A stretch of 64,000 bases of DNA from Segatella copri (GTDB taxonomy: Bacteria > Bacteroidota > Bacteroidia > Bacteroidales > Bacteroidaceae): the NCBI RefSeq assembly GCF_015074785.1, contig NZ_CP042464.1, forward strand, positions 1,798,001 to 1,862,000, written 5' to 3'. The notes beneath the pieces were generated by a model. The model was given only the letters and a program-made list of their open reading frames with translations. It was not told the DNA's origin and did no database searches. Each line of letters opens with the position of its first letter. Within the stretch, counting starts at the first letter, position 1. Of this stretch, positions 1 through 9,293 are shown in pieces. Both the position numbers and the translations under genes were made by a program.

Positions 1-2
1 AG

Positions 3-1202
3 GGTGATGAGATGTTCGGAAGTTCTTCTGCAGCCCGCGTGATTGTACGCAACTGCCAGGCTACAGATTCATGGTTGAAGCAGTTTATGCCAAAGGCACT
101 GATGAACTGGATCAACAGCCGTTTCGACAAGAATGATGTTGAACTCGAGGAGAGTGCTGCTTTCGACGTGGTTCGTGCAGCCGTTAACCTGGTACTTGCT
201 TCCATGCTGATCACCATCGGTACCAACCTCAAGTTGCCTCTCTCTACCACCTACGTTACCTTCATGGTAGCTATGGGTTCTTCACTTGCTGATAGAGCAT
301 GGAGCCGCGAGAGTGCCGTATTCCGTGTAACAGGTGTATTGAGTGTAATCGGTGGTTGGTTCATCACAGCCGGTGTAGCTTTCGCAGCCTGTGCCATTGT
401 CTGTATCATCATGCACTTTGGTGGTGTGGGCATCCAGGCTTGCTTCATGGGTTTGGTTATCTACCTGCTCATCCGCAGCAACATCCAGTATAACAAGAAG
501 GCTAAGGAAGAGGGCAAGAGTAGTACCTTCCAGCTGATGATGCGTTCTCGCGACCCGGAGATTGTATGGGATTTGCTTCGCCGTCAGGTTTCACGCACCC
601 AGTCTTACGTCTGCCACTTCGCCCTGAACGAGTTCAACCAGATTATGGATGGTCTTGCCAACGAGAATACCCGCGACCTTCGTCATGCCAACAAGGATCT
701 GAAGAAGGAACAGGATATGCTGAAGAAGTTCCGCCGTCAGGAGATGCTCGGTTTGAAGAAATCGCCTATCGAGATTGCCATCGAGCGCAACACCTGGTTC
801 CATCTGGGTGCCAACAGCAACCAGCAGTTTATCTACTCTCTGCGCCGTATGCTCGACCCAATCAAGGAACATGTTGACAACAACTTCAATCCGCTTCCTG
901 CTGAATACATCAAGGAGTTTACTCCTGTACGCCAGAAGATCAACGACCTGATGCGCATGAGCTGCGAACTGATAGAGACCGGCAGATATGACAGCTATCG
1001 CGAGATTCTTGCCGAGGCAGATGCCTGCAAAGACGAGCTCTCTGTTCTCCGCAAGAAGCATATCGACCGCATCCAGCACATGACTGACAATACGCTGATG
1101 CAGATTTCTCTGGTTTATCTCAACGTACTGCAGGAGAGTCAGGAATTCCTGAGTGTGATGAGACATCAGTTAAGAGCTGCAAAGAAGTTTATGGAAAAGT
1201 AA
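3..1202 (+). CDS. PiT-family inorganic phosphate transporter, C-terminal part (5' end outside window)
   Basis: The reading frame is open to the left edge, so the N-terminus is missing; the ATG at 12 is internal. The visible first third is membrane-embedded and carries the PiT signature around LPLSTTYVTFMVAMGSS, the second inverted-repeat half of the Pho4 fold that moves phosphate across the inner membrane. After about residue 150 the protein becomes a long hydrophilic, helical domain rich in Lys, Arg and Glu, with spaced Leu and Met. This resembles a fused PhoU-like (DUF47-type) regulatory tail, as in large Bacteroidota PiT proteins; that part is inference. A factor-independent terminator follows at 1387-1428. 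Identification of the permease half is firm from the motif; coupling ion and affinity cannot be read. Confidence 0.85.
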   Translation, partial: GDEMFGSSSAARVIVRNCQATDSWLKQFMPKALMNWINSRFDKNDVELEESAAFDVVRAAVNLVLASMLITIGTNLKLPLSTTYVTFMVAMGSSLADRAWSRESAVFRVTGVLSVIGGWFITAGVAFAACAIVCIIMHFGGVGIQACFMGLVIYLLIRSNIQYNKKAKEEGKSSTFQLMMRSRDPEIVWDLLRRQVSRTQSYVCHFALNEFNQIMDGLANENTRDLRHANKDLKKEQDMLKKFRRQEMLGLKKSPIEIAIERNTWFHLGANSNQQFIYSLRRMLDPIKEHVDNNFNPLPAEYIKEFTPVRQKINDLMRMSCELIETGRYDSYREILAEADACKDELSVLRKKHIDRIQHMTDNTLMQISLVYLNVLQESQEFLSVMRHQLRAAKKFMEK

Positions 1203-1386
1203 ATCTTCTCTGACATCTTGTCATGAAACAACTTTTTGGTATATCTGTTGCTTGATGACAGATGACAGCGGATAACAAGAGTGTTATTTCGCTATCACAA
1301 TATAATCTGAAAAGGTTAGTTTCTCATAGGTTAAGATTGTTAGGTTTAGTTTTTAGAAAAAAGTTTTAGGTTTTTAGTTAGATAAG

Positions 1387-1428
1387 GGCTCCAAGTGCTA
1401 GTGATTAGTATTTGGAGCCATTTTTTTT
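1387..1428 (+). terminator. Rho-independent terminator after the PiT gene
   Basis: GGCTCCAA pairs with TTGGAGCC across a 17-nt loop, followed by eight T residues. It lies about 185 bp after the PiT stop and just before the promoter of the next operon. Confidence 0.8.
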
Positions 1429-1437
1429 GCCCAAATA

Positions 1438-1469
1438 TTTGGCTATTAAGAAGAAATGTTGTAATTTTG
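1438..1469 (+). promoter_or_regulatory. Bacteroidota-type promoter of the queuosine operon
   Basis: TTTG at 1438-1441 and TAATTTTG at 1462-1469 are separated by exactly 20 bp, matching the sigma-ABfr -33/-7 pattern. Transcription would start near 1476, so the leader of roughly 65 nt contains the riboswitch candidate at 1506-1540. Confidence 0.75.
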
Positions 1470-1505
1470 CAGCCGATTTCTGAAAAGAATCATCATATTC
1501 AATAA

Positions 1506-1540
1506 CCCGAGTGCTTGGTAAACCTCGTAAAAAACAAGAA
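1506..1540 (+). ncRNA. Candidate preQ1-I riboswitch (type I pseudoknot)
   Basis: P1 is CGAG (1508-1511) pairing with CTCG (1524-1527). The loop holds CTTG (1514-1517), which pairs with CAAG (1535-1538) to give the H-type pseudoknot P2. C1523, immediately before the 3' P1 strand, sits where the ligand-pairing cytosine of known preQ1-I aptamers lies. The P1-P2 linker TAAAAAAC is the expected A-rich tail that packs into the P1 groove. The aptamer ends one or two bases before the ATG at 1542, so folding would hide the ribosome-binding region: a translational OFF switch. The genes below are a queuosine-precursor transporter and QueF, the expected regulon. P1 is short at 4 bp, the main weakness. 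Confidence 0.82.
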
Positions 1541-1541
1541 A

Positions 1542-2234
1542 ATGGACAAGAAAAAAACTCAAGTGAGCGTGCTGTTTATGCTTTTCAGCATCCTCTTCTG
1601 CGTTTGCCTGATTGCAGCAAACGTACTCGAAACAAAGCAAATCGCCTTCGGGCCAGTTTCCCTTACCGGTGGACTTATCGTATTCCCTGTAAGCTACATC
1701 ATCAACGATGTGGTATGTGAAGTATGGGGCTATCAGAAAGCGCGTCTGTTGATCTGGACCGGCTTTGCGATGAACTTCTTCTTCGTGGCGCTGGGTGCTA
1801 TCTGCGATGCCATTCCTGCAGCGCCTTATTGGACCAACGATGCCGGTTTTCATGCCATCTTCGGTCTGGCACCCCGCATTGCAGCAGCCTCTTTCGTAGC
1901 CTTCATCATCGGTTCGTTTGCCAATGCCTATGTGATGAGCGTGATGAAAATCCGCGATGGCGGCAAGCATTTCTCTGCCCGTGCCATCCTCAGTACCATT
2001 GCCGGTGAGAGTTGCGACAGTCTTATCTTCTTCCCACTTGCCTTAGGCGGTGTGGTGCCTACATCAGAATTGCCTTGGCTCATGCTCTGGCAGGTGATAC
2101 TGAAGACTGCCTACGAGATTGTGGTACTGCCTCTGACCATCCGTGTAGTGAAATACGTGAAGAAGCATGAAGGTGAAGATGCATACGACAATAACATCTC
2201 CTACAATGTATTCAAGATCTTCAGCCTCGGCTAA
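1542..2234 (+). CDS. yhhQ: Queuosine precursor transporter (YhhQ/VUT family)
   Basis: A 230-residue integral membrane protein with about six hydrophobic helices. It matches the VUT_1/YhhQ family: an N-terminal helix ending in ANVLETKQI, then GGLIVFPVSYIINDVVCEVWG, and a late helix with GESCDSLIFFPLALGG. YhhQ imports the 7-deazaguanine precursors preQ0 and preQ1. An in-frame TTG lies at 1515, but it is inside the preQ1-I aptamer, so the ATG at 1542 is chosen. The gene lies 40 bp ahead of queF in the same direction. Transport of preQ0 and its reduction by QueF to preQ1 would therefore be made together and shut off by preQ1. The family assignment and the riboswitch support each other. Confidence 0.88.
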   Translation: MDKKKTQVSVLFMLFSILFCVCLIAANVLETKQIAFGPVSLTGGLIVFPVSYIINDVVCEVWGYQKARLLIWTGFAMNFFFVALGAICDAIPAAPYWTNDAGFHAIFGLAPRIAAASFVAFIIGSFANAYVMSVMKIRDGGKHFSARAILSTIAGESCDSLIFFPLALGGVVPTSELPWLMLWQVILKTAYEIVVLPLTIRVVKYVKKHEGEDAYDNNISYNVFKIFSLG

Positions 2235-2274
2235 AAGACATCAGTAAATATCAAACATTAAAACATTACCAAGC

Positions 2275-2730
2275 GTGGATAGAAAAGAAGACGGTCTTCA
2301 GGCATTAGGTGCCAAGACTACATATAGAATGGATTATGCGCCAGAGGTGCTCGAAACTTTCGTGAACAAGCATCCTGGCAATGATTACTGGGTACGTTTC
2401 AACTGCCCTGAGTTTACATCGCTCTGCCCTATTACGGGTCAGCCAGATTTCGCAGAGATTCGCATCAGCTATATTCCTGACGTAAAGATGGTAGAGAGCA
2501 AGAGTCTGAAACTTTATCTCTTCAGTTTCCGCAATCATGGCGATTTCCATGAAGACTGCGTAAACATCATCATGAAGGATCTCATCAAGCTGATGGACCC
2601 TAAATATATAGAGGTAACAGGCATCTTTACTCCTCGTGGCGGCATCAGCATCTGGCCGTATGCCAACTATGGCAAGCCAGGCACCAAATACGAGAAACTG
2701 GCAGAGCAGAGATTCGCTACTCACGAATAA
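2275..2730 (+). CDS. queF: NADPH-dependent 7-cyano-7-deazaguanine reductase QueF
   Basis: A short, unimodular QueF of 151 residues that reduces preQ0 to preQ1, the only known nitrile-to-amine enzyme reaction, in the cytoplasmic pathway to queuosine in tRNA. It carries [16 protein letters not shown] (nucleophilic Cys near residue 53 and the following Asp), the signature [17 protein letters not shown], and a C-terminal TPRGGISI. The start is a GTG, chosen because the N-terminal residues before YAPEVLETF line up with the usual start of the Bacillus-type enzyme; the next ATG would remove conserved sequence. It follows the transporter in one operon and ends just before a strong terminator. Confidence 0.95.
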   Translation: MDRKEDGLQALGAKTTYRMDYAPEVLETFVNKHPGNDYWVRFNCPEFTSLCPITGQPDFAEIRISYIPDVKMVESKSLKLYLFSFRNHGDFHEDCVNIIMKDLIKLMDPKYIEVTGIFTPRGGISIWPYANYGKPGTKYEKLAEQRFATHE

Positions 2731-2738
2731 AAAACAAG

Positions 2739-2780
2739 AAACCTCGGAAGATTGCTTTTATGCATCTTCCGAGGTTTTTA
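2739..2780. terminator. Bidirectional terminator between queF and menB
   Basis: AAACCTCGGAAGAT pairs perfectly with ATCTTCCGAGGTTT over an 11-nt loop, with A-rich and T-rich flanks on both sides. It separates two convergent operons. Confidence 0.88.
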
Positions 2781-2799
2781 TTGTTTATAGATGATGAAT

Positions 2800-3621
2800 T
2801 TATGGGAACTGAGGATAATCCTCGAAGCGAGGCTTGCGCTTCTCAAGGAACGCCTTGCCACCCTCCTGAGCCTCATCCATCGTATAATAGAGCATCGTGG
2901 CATCGCCAGCCAACTCCTGAATACCAGCCTGACCATCCAGTTCGGCATTCAAGCCAGCCTTGATCATACGGAGTGCCAGAGGCGAACGTTCCATCATGAT
3001 TTCAGCCCACTCTACACAGGTATCTTCCAACTTTTCGAGAGGCACCACCTTGTTCACCATTCCCATCTCTTCAGCCTCCTTGGCAGAATACTGCTTGCAA
3101 AGGAACCAAATTTCGCGAGCCTTCTTCTGACCCACCATTCTTGCCAGATAAGAAGAACCGAAACCGGCATCGAAGCTTCCCACCTTAGGACCAGTCTGTC
3201 CAAAGATGGCATTCTCTGAAGCGATGGTCAGGTCGCACATCACATGAAGCACATGACCGCCACCGATGGCATAACCATTCACCATAGCGATAACCGGCTT
3301 TGGCAGACGGCGAATCTGCATCTGCACATCGAGCACATTCAGGCGAGGCACACCGTCATTACCTACATAACCGCCGCGGCCCTTCACATGCATGTCACCT
3401 CCTGCACAGAATGCCTTATCACCGGCACCCGTCAGAATGACCACACGGATATCCAGACAGTCGCGGCAATAGTTGAACGCCTGTGCCATCTCCCAAGTGG
3501 TCAACGGTGTGAAGGCATTACGGTAGCGCTCACGATTGATGGTAATCTTAGCGATATGATTATACTCCTCGAAGATGATTTCCTTGAAATCAAAACCTTC
3601 TATCTTTTTCCATTCTCTCAT
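2800..3621 (-). CDS. menB: 1,4-dihydroxy-2-naphthoyl-CoA synthase MenB
   Basis: A 273-residue crotonase-fold enzyme that closes the second ring of the naphthoquinone nucleus, turning o-succinylbenzoyl-CoA into 1,4-dihydroxy-2-naphthoyl-CoA. Diagnostic stretches are [33 protein letters not shown] (oxyanion hole) and [18 protein letters not shown], with the C-terminal [12 protein letters not shown] typical of MenB. It is the last gene of the minus-strand menaquinone operon, about 100 bp after menD. MenC, MenE, MenA and MenG are not in this window. The assignment is firm because length, motifs and neighbours all agree. Confidence 0.96.
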   Translation of the reverse strand: MREWKKIEGFDFKEIIFEEYNHIAKITINRERYRNAFTPLTTWEMAQAFNYCRDCLDIRVVILTGAGDKAFCAGGDMHVKGRGGYVGNDGVPRLNVLDVQMQIRRLPKPVIAMVNGYAIGGGHVLHVMCDLTIASENAIFGQTGPKVGSFDAGFGSSYLARMVGQKKAREIWFLCKQYSAKEAEEMGMVNKVVPLEKLEDTCVEWAEIMMERSPLALRMIKAGLNAELDGQAGIQELAGDATMLYYTMDEAQEGGKAFLEKRKPRFEDYPQFP

Positions 3622-3717
3622 TTTATTACTTTGAACTTTGAATTTTGAACTTTATGATTACTATTTATCTTATTCTTTTGAAAGAACTATCAGTTATAGT
3701 TCCTTACAGGTCCTCTA

Positions 3718-5526
3718 TCAGCACTTCTGAACGGCTTCCAGCATCTCATTATCTACATCCATATCGGTGAAAACCTCCAGAAGCATCGGGCGCTCGCTCT
3801 CGGCATGAATCAATTGGCAGATGCCCTGTTCCATCTCTTCCATCGTATGAGCTGCGAGATATTTTACCTCATTCTGACTACAGATTCCTTCAGCCGTTGC
3901 ATGATGCTTTGCCATTATTATTTCTTCACGAGCCTGACTCTCCTTTAATCCCTGGAACTTGCCAAAGATGGCACCGCCACCATTATTGAGCACGATGATA
4001 CGGAGCTTGCCGTTCAGATTTCTATTCCAGAGCGCATTCTGGTCATAGAAGAAACTCAGATCGCCGAGAACGCAGTATACATGCTTATCAGACTTGTTCT
4101 TGCACATCGAGAAACCTACAGCCGTAGAAAGAGAACCTTCTATGCCGTTCACCCCACGATTGCAGTAAACATGGCGGTCGGCATACTGATTCATCAACCG
4201 GATGGCAGAACTGTTGCCCGAGATGACGCTGCTCATCATACCTGGAAGGAATGTATCGAATTCGCGGTCATAGATACCATCGTCCTGAGCATCTTTACCG
4301 CCTAAGGTGAACGCTTTGAAATCCTGAGGCTCAACTTTCTGAAGCTGGCTGAAGAATTCCTTTACGGTAGCCAGACTGCTGAACTCAGGCTTGAAGTTCT
4401 CTTTGCGTTCATAGCTTTTAGCCAACGCATCCATCCACAATTTGCGATAATCCTCCCAGTGGTTGTGCCAGCCAAAATTACCCAACCATGACATGGCATC
4501 ACTGTTTGGCAAATCCATCACTTTAGTAAGATGCATGAACGTATCTTCGATATCAGCCTCTTGCGAGATTCTTATCTGCTCAACTCCTTTAAGCGAACGC
4601 AGATAAGATTTCAACTTCTTGCTCACAATATGTCCACCTATATAAACCACCAGGTCAGGACGGAATCTTTCATCGTCCTTTATTTCATCCAGCAAATTCT
4701 CGAAAGCGCCATACAAGGTGGTTTTATTCCAATCTTCTCCCAGTTCTTCCTGAACCTTATATAGATAAGGTGGCATTGCCAGAGATTCCCATAATATAGG
4801 CATCCGGTCAATATAAGCCAACAAGTCTACATATTTTTCGGTATTGTCCAACTGTCCTATTACCAACAAAGGACGTTTGGCTTTTAACACACATTCAAAA
4901 GGGGTTCCATCAAATGTGTCAATATTTGCCCTGCAGTAAGCAACCTCTATCTTGCGCTCAACGGGCAAAGCTTCTTTCGTAAACGAATAGAAAGGCTCAG
5001 AGATAGGTACATTGATGTGTACAGGACCCTTTACCCGCCCCATGCTTTTCAACAGCGCTTCGTTGACCAGCCGGTTGCAATACCAATGCATCTCTTCCTG
5101 CTGCTCACCTTCGAACACTTCTGGCAGAGATACTGCTTTTCTTACCATCTGCCCCAAAGCATCAGGCTGAGGAAGCGTCTGACCATCCAGCTGGTTAATC
5201 CACTGTGCCGGTCTGTCGGCAGAAATCACGATGAGCGGGATTTGCTGATAATAAGCCTCAGCTACTGCCGGATAAAGATTGAGCAATGCAGAACCCGAAG
5301 TCACACACACTACAACAGGCTGATAACCTTCAGCCATAGAAAGTCCAAGAGCTTGGAAGCCGGCGCTACGTTCGTCGGTTACAGGATAGCAAGTAATGTC
5401 TTCACACTCGTTGAGATTATGAACTATAGCTGCATTTCTGCTGCCCGGACACACTACAGCATGGCGAACACCATGCGCTACCAGTAAACTTGTCAAAATA
5501 TTGACGTTTTCTTTATTGCTATACAT
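3718..5526 (-). CDS. menD: SEPHCHC synthase MenD
   Basis: A 602-residue thiamine-diphosphate enzyme that joins isochorismate and 2-oxoglutarate to make 2-succinyl-5-enolpyruvyl-6-hydroxy-3-cyclohexene-1-carboxylate, the committed step of menaquinone synthesis. The N-terminal PYR domain shows CPGSRNAAI and TDERSAGFQALG, the latter with the catalytic Glu. The C-terminal PP domain shows GDLSFFYDQNALWN, the Mg/ThDP motif, near residue 500, followed by NNGGGAIFG. It sits between menF and menB in the same direction, about 107 bp after menF, so internal promoters are possible. The length is slightly above that of the E. coli enzyme. Confidence 0.96.
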   Translation of the reverse strand: MYSNKENVNILTSLLVAHGVRHAVVCPGSRNAAIVHNLNECEDITCYPVTDERSAGFQALGLSMAEGYQPVVVCVTSGSALLNLYPAVAEAYYQQIPLIVISADRPAQWINQLDGQTLPQPDALGQMVRKAVSLPEVFEGEQQEEMHWYCNRLVNEALLKSMGRVKGPVHINVPISEPFYSFTKEALPVERKIEVAYCRANIDTFDGTPFECVLKAKRPLLVIGQLDNTEKYVDLLAYIDRMPILWESLAMPPYLYKVQEELGEDWNKTTLYGAFENLLDEIKDDERFRPDLVVYIGGHIVSKKLKSYLRSLKGVEQIRISQEADIEDTFMHLTKVMDLPNSDAMSWLGNFGWHNHWEDYRKLWMDALAKSYERKENFKPEFSSLATVKEFFSQLQKVEPQDFKAFTLGGKDAQDDGIYDREFDTFLPGMMSSVISGNSSAIRLMNQYADRHVYCNRGVNGIEGSLSTAVGFSMCKNKSDKHVYCVLGDLSFFYDQNALWNRNLNGKLRIIVLNNGGGAIFGKFQGLKESQAREEIIMAKHHATAEGICSQNEVKYLAAHTMEEMEQGICQLIHAESERPMLLEVFTDMDVDNEMLEAVQKC

Positions 5527-5633
5527 TTCACCTTATTTTTTAGGTTGTTTTTATGTTTTCAGATTCTTGAAGAGCTTTTGTCTTTTAGCATTATAAAATC
5601 AGAATGAATCCCTATCATTTCTCTGCAAGACCT

Positions 5634-6812
5634 TTACAGGACCGACAGGATGGTCTGCATCTTAGCTTCAGTTTCCTTCCACTCCTTCTCCATCTCGCTT
5701 TCCTTCAGCAATCCGCCTCCGGCATAGAGTTCGCAGGAGCCGTCATCCAGAATGTTCATGCAGCGCAGGGAAACATAGAGATGCGTCTTTCCTTTCGGCG
5801 AAATCGGTCCCACAAAACCACTATAATATTTGCGCGACTGATGTTCATACTGCAGGATAAACCGGCGAGCTTCATCCTTCGGTATTCCGCAGACGGCAGG
5901 CGTAGGATATAAGGCATCGAGCACATCGCCCAGACGCCCCGTATCATGCAGACGGAAAGCAATGTCTGTACGGAGATGATAGAGATTGGCAGCCATCGTG
6001 GTATAAGGTCCCTTCTTCTGATATTCATCCGAAAAGACCTTGATGCAATCCTCGATATAATCGGTTACATACTGCTGTTCCTCTCTGTTCTTCTCCGACC
6101 ATTCTATCCCTTCTACAGGATAATCGGCTACGGTCTTGGAAGGTTCAGCCTTTTGGGTGCCTGCCAGCGACATGGTTGCCATCTGATTCTGTTCACCTTT
6201 GAGCAGAATTTCAGGTGTAGCCATCAGCCATAAACCCGATTGGGGTGTATAAACCAAGGCTACAAAAAGACGGGGATACATCCGGCAGGTCTTCAGAAAC
6301 AGAGCCTTTAAAGAGTCTGAATCCTGCACAACTGAAGCATTGGCTGTATTCTGCACAGCTGAAGTCTTGCCGGCATCTTGCACAACTGAAGTCTGTACAG
6401 ATTCAAAAGGCTGCCGATTGCTCTGAATACGCAGTTTTCTTGCCAGAACTATCTTGCTGAATTTACCTTCAGAGAGCTGCCGGTGAAAGCATTCAAACTC
6501 CCTTGCATAGGCTTCAAAATTACGTCCCGACGTAGATTTTGCTGCGTCCCGATGTAAATCCTGCTGCATCCCGACGTAGGAAGTGCCGCATCGCGATGCA
6601 TTTTCAGCCCCCTCGGCAGAGAGTAGTTTGCTTTCATCCGGATGCATCAGCACCACGGGACATTCGCTGGATGGCGCGAAAGGAGCTATCACGAAACCTT
6701 CCTTGCCATTCAGTTCTGCCACAGAAGAGAGTACCTCAGGTTCTCCCTCATGCTGAGCCACATAGGTAGCATGGTGCAGATAAGGAAGACGATAATACGC
6801 AAAAGCTATCAT
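5634..6812 (-). CDS. menF: Isochorismate synthase (MenF/EntC type) with repeat-derived insertions
   Basis: A 392-residue chorismate-binding enzyme that isomerises chorismate to isochorismate for menaquinone. The conserved C-terminal half includes FSKIVLARKL, MSLAGTQKA, YHLRTDI, LYPTPAVCGIPKDEARRFI, YYSGFVGP and CELYAGGGLL. Two odd low-complexity stretches interrupt the N-terminal half: roughly residues 75-95, from repeats of a GTCCCGACGTA-like unit, and roughly 130-165, from three copies of a CTGCACAACTGAAG-like unit. Both are on the plus strand at 6300-6400 and 6525-6600. They look like recent microsatellite-style growth in surface loops. The start overlaps the upstream thioesterase stop by four bases. 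Context favours the menaquinone rather than a siderophore role. Confidence 0.9.
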   Translation of the reverse strand: MIAFAYYRLPYLHHATYVAQHEGEPEVLSSVAELNGKEGFVIAPFAPSSECPVVLMHPDESKLLSAEGAENASRCGTSYVGMQQDLHRDAAKSTSGRNFEAYAREFECFHRQLSEGKFSKIVLARKLRIQSNRQPFESVQTSVVQDAGKTSAVQNTANASVVQDSDSLKALFLKTCRMYPRLFVALVYTPQSGLWLMATPEILLKGEQNQMATMSLAGTQKAEPSKTVADYPVEGIEWSEKNREEQQYVTDYIEDCIKVFSDEYQKKGPYTTMAANLYHLRTDIAFRLHDTGRLGDVLDALYPTPAVCGIPKDEARRFILQYEHQSRKYYSGFVGPISPKGKTHLYVSLRCMNILDDGSCELYAGGGLLKESEMEKEWKETEAKMQTILSVL

Positions 6813-7255
6813 ACCTTTGTTTCTGCCCCCTTTTTCTGATTGTCTTTCTTTGGAGTGAACACATAGTTGGTTACCTGTACAGTACAGATTACCTCACCAG
6901 CCGTATTCTTGATATCCACCTGCCAGGTATGCAAGGTTCTGCCCTTGTGCACAATCTTGGCAAAGGCAGTAACCGTATCGCCCTCGCTGACCGCCTGAAC
7001 ATGAGTACCGCTCACGTTGATACCCACGGCAATCTGTCCCGGGCAGAGCGCCAGGGAACCGATACCCGCCACATTCTCGGCAAGAGCCAGGGAAGCACCT
7101 CCACTCAAGAAGCCGAAAGGTTGGCGATTACGCTCATCTACCTTCATCGTTGCCTGAAGCGTATCAGGCTCAGGGGTAGAAATGAAATGCATTCCGAGGG
7201 TCTTGGATAATCCATCAGTCTTGCTGATTCTTTTTACTAATTCATCTATGTTCAT
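6809..7255 (-). CDS. menI: Hotdog-fold thioesterase, probable 1,4-dihydroxy-2-naphthoyl-CoA hydrolase
   Basis: A 148-residue single hotdog domain of the PaaI/YdiI class. The N-terminal helix region is followed by RNRQPFGFLSGGASLALAENVAG, with the active-site Glu in the central helix, then GINVSGTHVQAVSEGDTV and GRTLHTWQVDI. YdiI/MenI enzymes hydrolyse DHNA-CoA to free DHNA after MenB. It is the first gene of the operon and overlaps menF by four bases, so the pathway role is strongly suggested by context. From sequence alone it could act on other aryl-CoA esters. Confidence 0.82.
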   Translation of the reverse strand: MNIDELVKRISKTDGLSKTLGMHFISTPEPDTLQATMKVDERNRQPFGFLSGGASLALAENVAGIGSLALCPGQIAVGINVSGTHVQAVSEGDTVTAFAKIVHKGRTLHTWQVDIKNTAGEVICTVQVTNYVFTPKKDNQKKGAETKV

Positions 7256-7345
7256 CTTATGATCTCCTATTTTTCGTATTTTGTTATTGATTCAGAGCTA
7301 TTCGTTTTCTCTTCGCTCCAAAGTATGTTTCTGATAAACTCAACG

Positions 7346-7376
7346 CAAAGGTAAGACTTTCTTTAGAGAAAACAAA
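7346..7376 (-). promoter_or_regulatory. Promoter of the menaquinone operon
   Basis: On the minus strand TTTG (7373-7376) and TACCTTTG (7346-7353) are separated by 19 bp. The predicted leader to the first gene is about 85 nt. Confidence 0.72.
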
Positions 7377-7479
7377 ATTTATCGCACTTTTTATTTGATG
7401 AAGGGCAAACTTTACATACCTTTTCCTTTCTTTAATAATAAAAAACATAAAAAACGGCATATAGTTCAGATTTATTTTG

Positions 7480-7487
7480 TATTTTTG
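7480..7487 (+). promoter_or_regulatory. Probable -7 element of the lysS promoter
   Basis: TATTTTTG followed by CAC fits the TAnnTTTG consensus about 40 bp before the lysS ATG. No TTTG was seen at the expected -33 position, so it is weaker evidence than the divergent men promoter. Confidence 0.5.
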
Positions 7488-7527
7488 CACCAAAAATAAG
7501 AAAATAAAAGATATATCTGAATAGAAT

Positions 7528-9258
7528 ATGAACATTTTAGAGCTAAGCGAACAGGAAATCGTTCGCAGACAGAGTCTTCAGACATTGCGCGAGATGGGTA
7601 TCGACCCATACCCAGCAGCAGAGTTTCCAACCAATGCATTCAGCACTGATATCAAGGCTGAATTCAAGGACGAGAACGAGCCACGCCAGGTAGTTATCGC
7701 CGGACGTATGATGGGTCGCCGCGTAATGGGTAAAGCTAGCTTCGCTGAGTTGCAGGACTCAAAGGGAAGAATCCAGGTTTATATCGCCCGCGACGAGATT
7801 TGTCCAGACGAGAACAAGGACCTTTATAATACTGTTTTCAAGAAACTCCTCGATATCGGTGACTTCATCGGTGTAAAGGGTTTCGTATTCCGCACACAGA
7901 CTGGCGAGATTTCCGTTCACGCCAAGGAACTGTGCCTGCTCTCTAAGAGCTTGAAGCCACTCCCTATCGTGAAGTATAAGGATGGCGTGGCTTACGACAA
8001 GTTCGATGATCCAGAGTTGCGTTACCGCCAGCGCTACGTTGACCTCATCGTTAATGATGGCGTAAAGGATACTTTCCTACAGCGTGCTACCGTACTCCGC
8101 ACTCTCCGCAGCGTACTCGACAACGCAGGTTATACTGAGGTAGAGACTCCTACCCTGCAGAGCATTGCCGGTGGTGCTTCTGCCCGCCCATTCATCACCC
8201 ACTTCAATGCGCTCGATCAGGATATGTACATGCGTATCGCTACCGAGCTCTACCTGAAGCGCCTCATCGTAGGTGGTTTCGAGGGTGTTTATGAAATCGG
8301 CAAGAACTTCCGCAACGAGGGTATGGACCGCAACCACAACCCTGAGTTTACCTGTATGGAGCTTTATGTTCAGTACAAGGACTACAACTGGATGATGGCT
8401 TTCACAGAGAAGTTGCTCGAAACAATCTGTATCGCCGTAAACGGCAAGCCAGAGCGCGAGATTGATGGCAACATCATCAGCTTCAAGGCTCCATATCGCC
8501 GTCTGCCTATCCTCGATGCCATCAAGGAAAAGACCGGTTTCGACTGCAACGGCAAGACCGAGGAAGAGATCCGCGCATTCTGCAAGGAGAAGGGCATGGA
8601 CGTAGATGAGACCATGGGTAAGGGTAAGTTGATTGATGAGCTCTTCGGCGAGTTCTGCGAGGGCACTTTCCTCCAGCCAACCTTCATCACCGACTATCCT
8701 GTAGAGATGTCTCCATTGACCAAGATGCACCGTTCTAAGCCAGGCTTGACCGAGCGTTTCGAGTTGATGGTAAACGGTAAGGAGCTTGCCAATGCATACT
8801 CTGAGCTCAACGACCCAATTGACCAGGAAGAGCGTTTCATCGACCAGATGAAGCTTGCTGACAAGGGTGATGACGAGGCGATGATCATCGATCAGGACTT
8901 CCTCCGTGCCCTCCAGTACGGTATGCCTCCAACATCAGGTATCGGTATCGGTATCGACCGCTTGGTCATGTTGATGACAGGCAAGACCTTCATTCAGGAG
9001 GTACTGTTCTTCCCACAGATGAAGCCAGAGAAGAAGATGCCACAGAGTACCATCAAGGAATGGGAAGAGATTGGCGTGCCAGAGGATTGGGCATACGTGC
9101 TCCGCAAGGCAGGCTTCAACCTCATCTCTGATATCCGTGAAGAAAAAGCACAAGGCTTGCAGCAGAAGATTGGAGAAATCAACAAGAAGTACAAGCTCGG
9201 CTACGAGAAGCCTTCTGTTGACGACATCCAGGGCTGGATTAATGCAGCAAATGCTTAA
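7528..9258 (+). CDS. lysS: Lysyl-tRNA synthetase, class II, with C-terminal extension
   Basis: A 576-residue class II aminoacyl-tRNA synthetase charging tRNA-Lys. An N-terminal OB-fold anticodon-binding domain (about 55-160) precedes the catalytic core with motif 2 [15 protein letters not shown] (about 260-275) and motif 3 [15 protein letters not shown] (about 470-485). The core ends near residue 503, where typical bacterial enzymes of about 500 residues stop. Here about 72 more residues follow, with a helix-hairpin-helix look ([20 protein letters not shown]), resembling small DNA/RNA-binding tails. Such tails occur in Bacteroidota enzymes, but the function is not obvious. gpsA and pgi follow in the same direction. 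Confidence 0.97.
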   Translation: MNILELSEQEIVRRQSLQTLREMGIDPYPAAEFPTNAFSTDIKAEFKDENEPRQVVIAGRMMGRRVMGKASFAELQDSKGRIQVYIARDEICPDENKDLYNTVFKKLLDIGDFIGVKGFVFRTQTGEISVHAKELCLLSKSLKPLPIVKYKDGVAYDKFDDPELRYRQRYVDLIVNDGVKDTFLQRATVLRTLRSVLDNAGYTEVETPTLQSIAGGASARPFITHFNALDQDMYMRIATELYLKRLIVGGFEGVYEIGKNFRNEGMDRNHNPEFTCMELYVQYKDYNWMMAFTEKLLETICIAVNGKPEREIDGNIISFKAPYRRLPILDAIKEKTGFDCNGKTEEEIRAFCKEKGMDVDETMGKGKLIDELFGEFCEGTFLQPTFITDYPVEMSPLTKMHRSKPGLTERFELMVNGKELANAYSELNDPIDQEERFIDQMKLADKGDDEAMIIDQDFLRALQYGMPPTSGIGIGIDRLVMLMTGKTFIQEVLFFPQMKPEKKMPQSTIKEWEEIGVPEDWAYVLRKAGFNLISDIREEKAQGLQQKIGEINKKYKLGYEKPSVDDIQGWINAANA

Positions 9259-9293
9259 TTGATAATGCATAATTAATTATAAATTCATTCGAA

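Noticed and set aside
5634..6812. Salicylate or siderophore role for the isochorismate synthase.
   Set aside because: It sits in an overlapping operon with menD, menB and a DHNA-CoA hydrolase-like gene; no siderophore genes are present.
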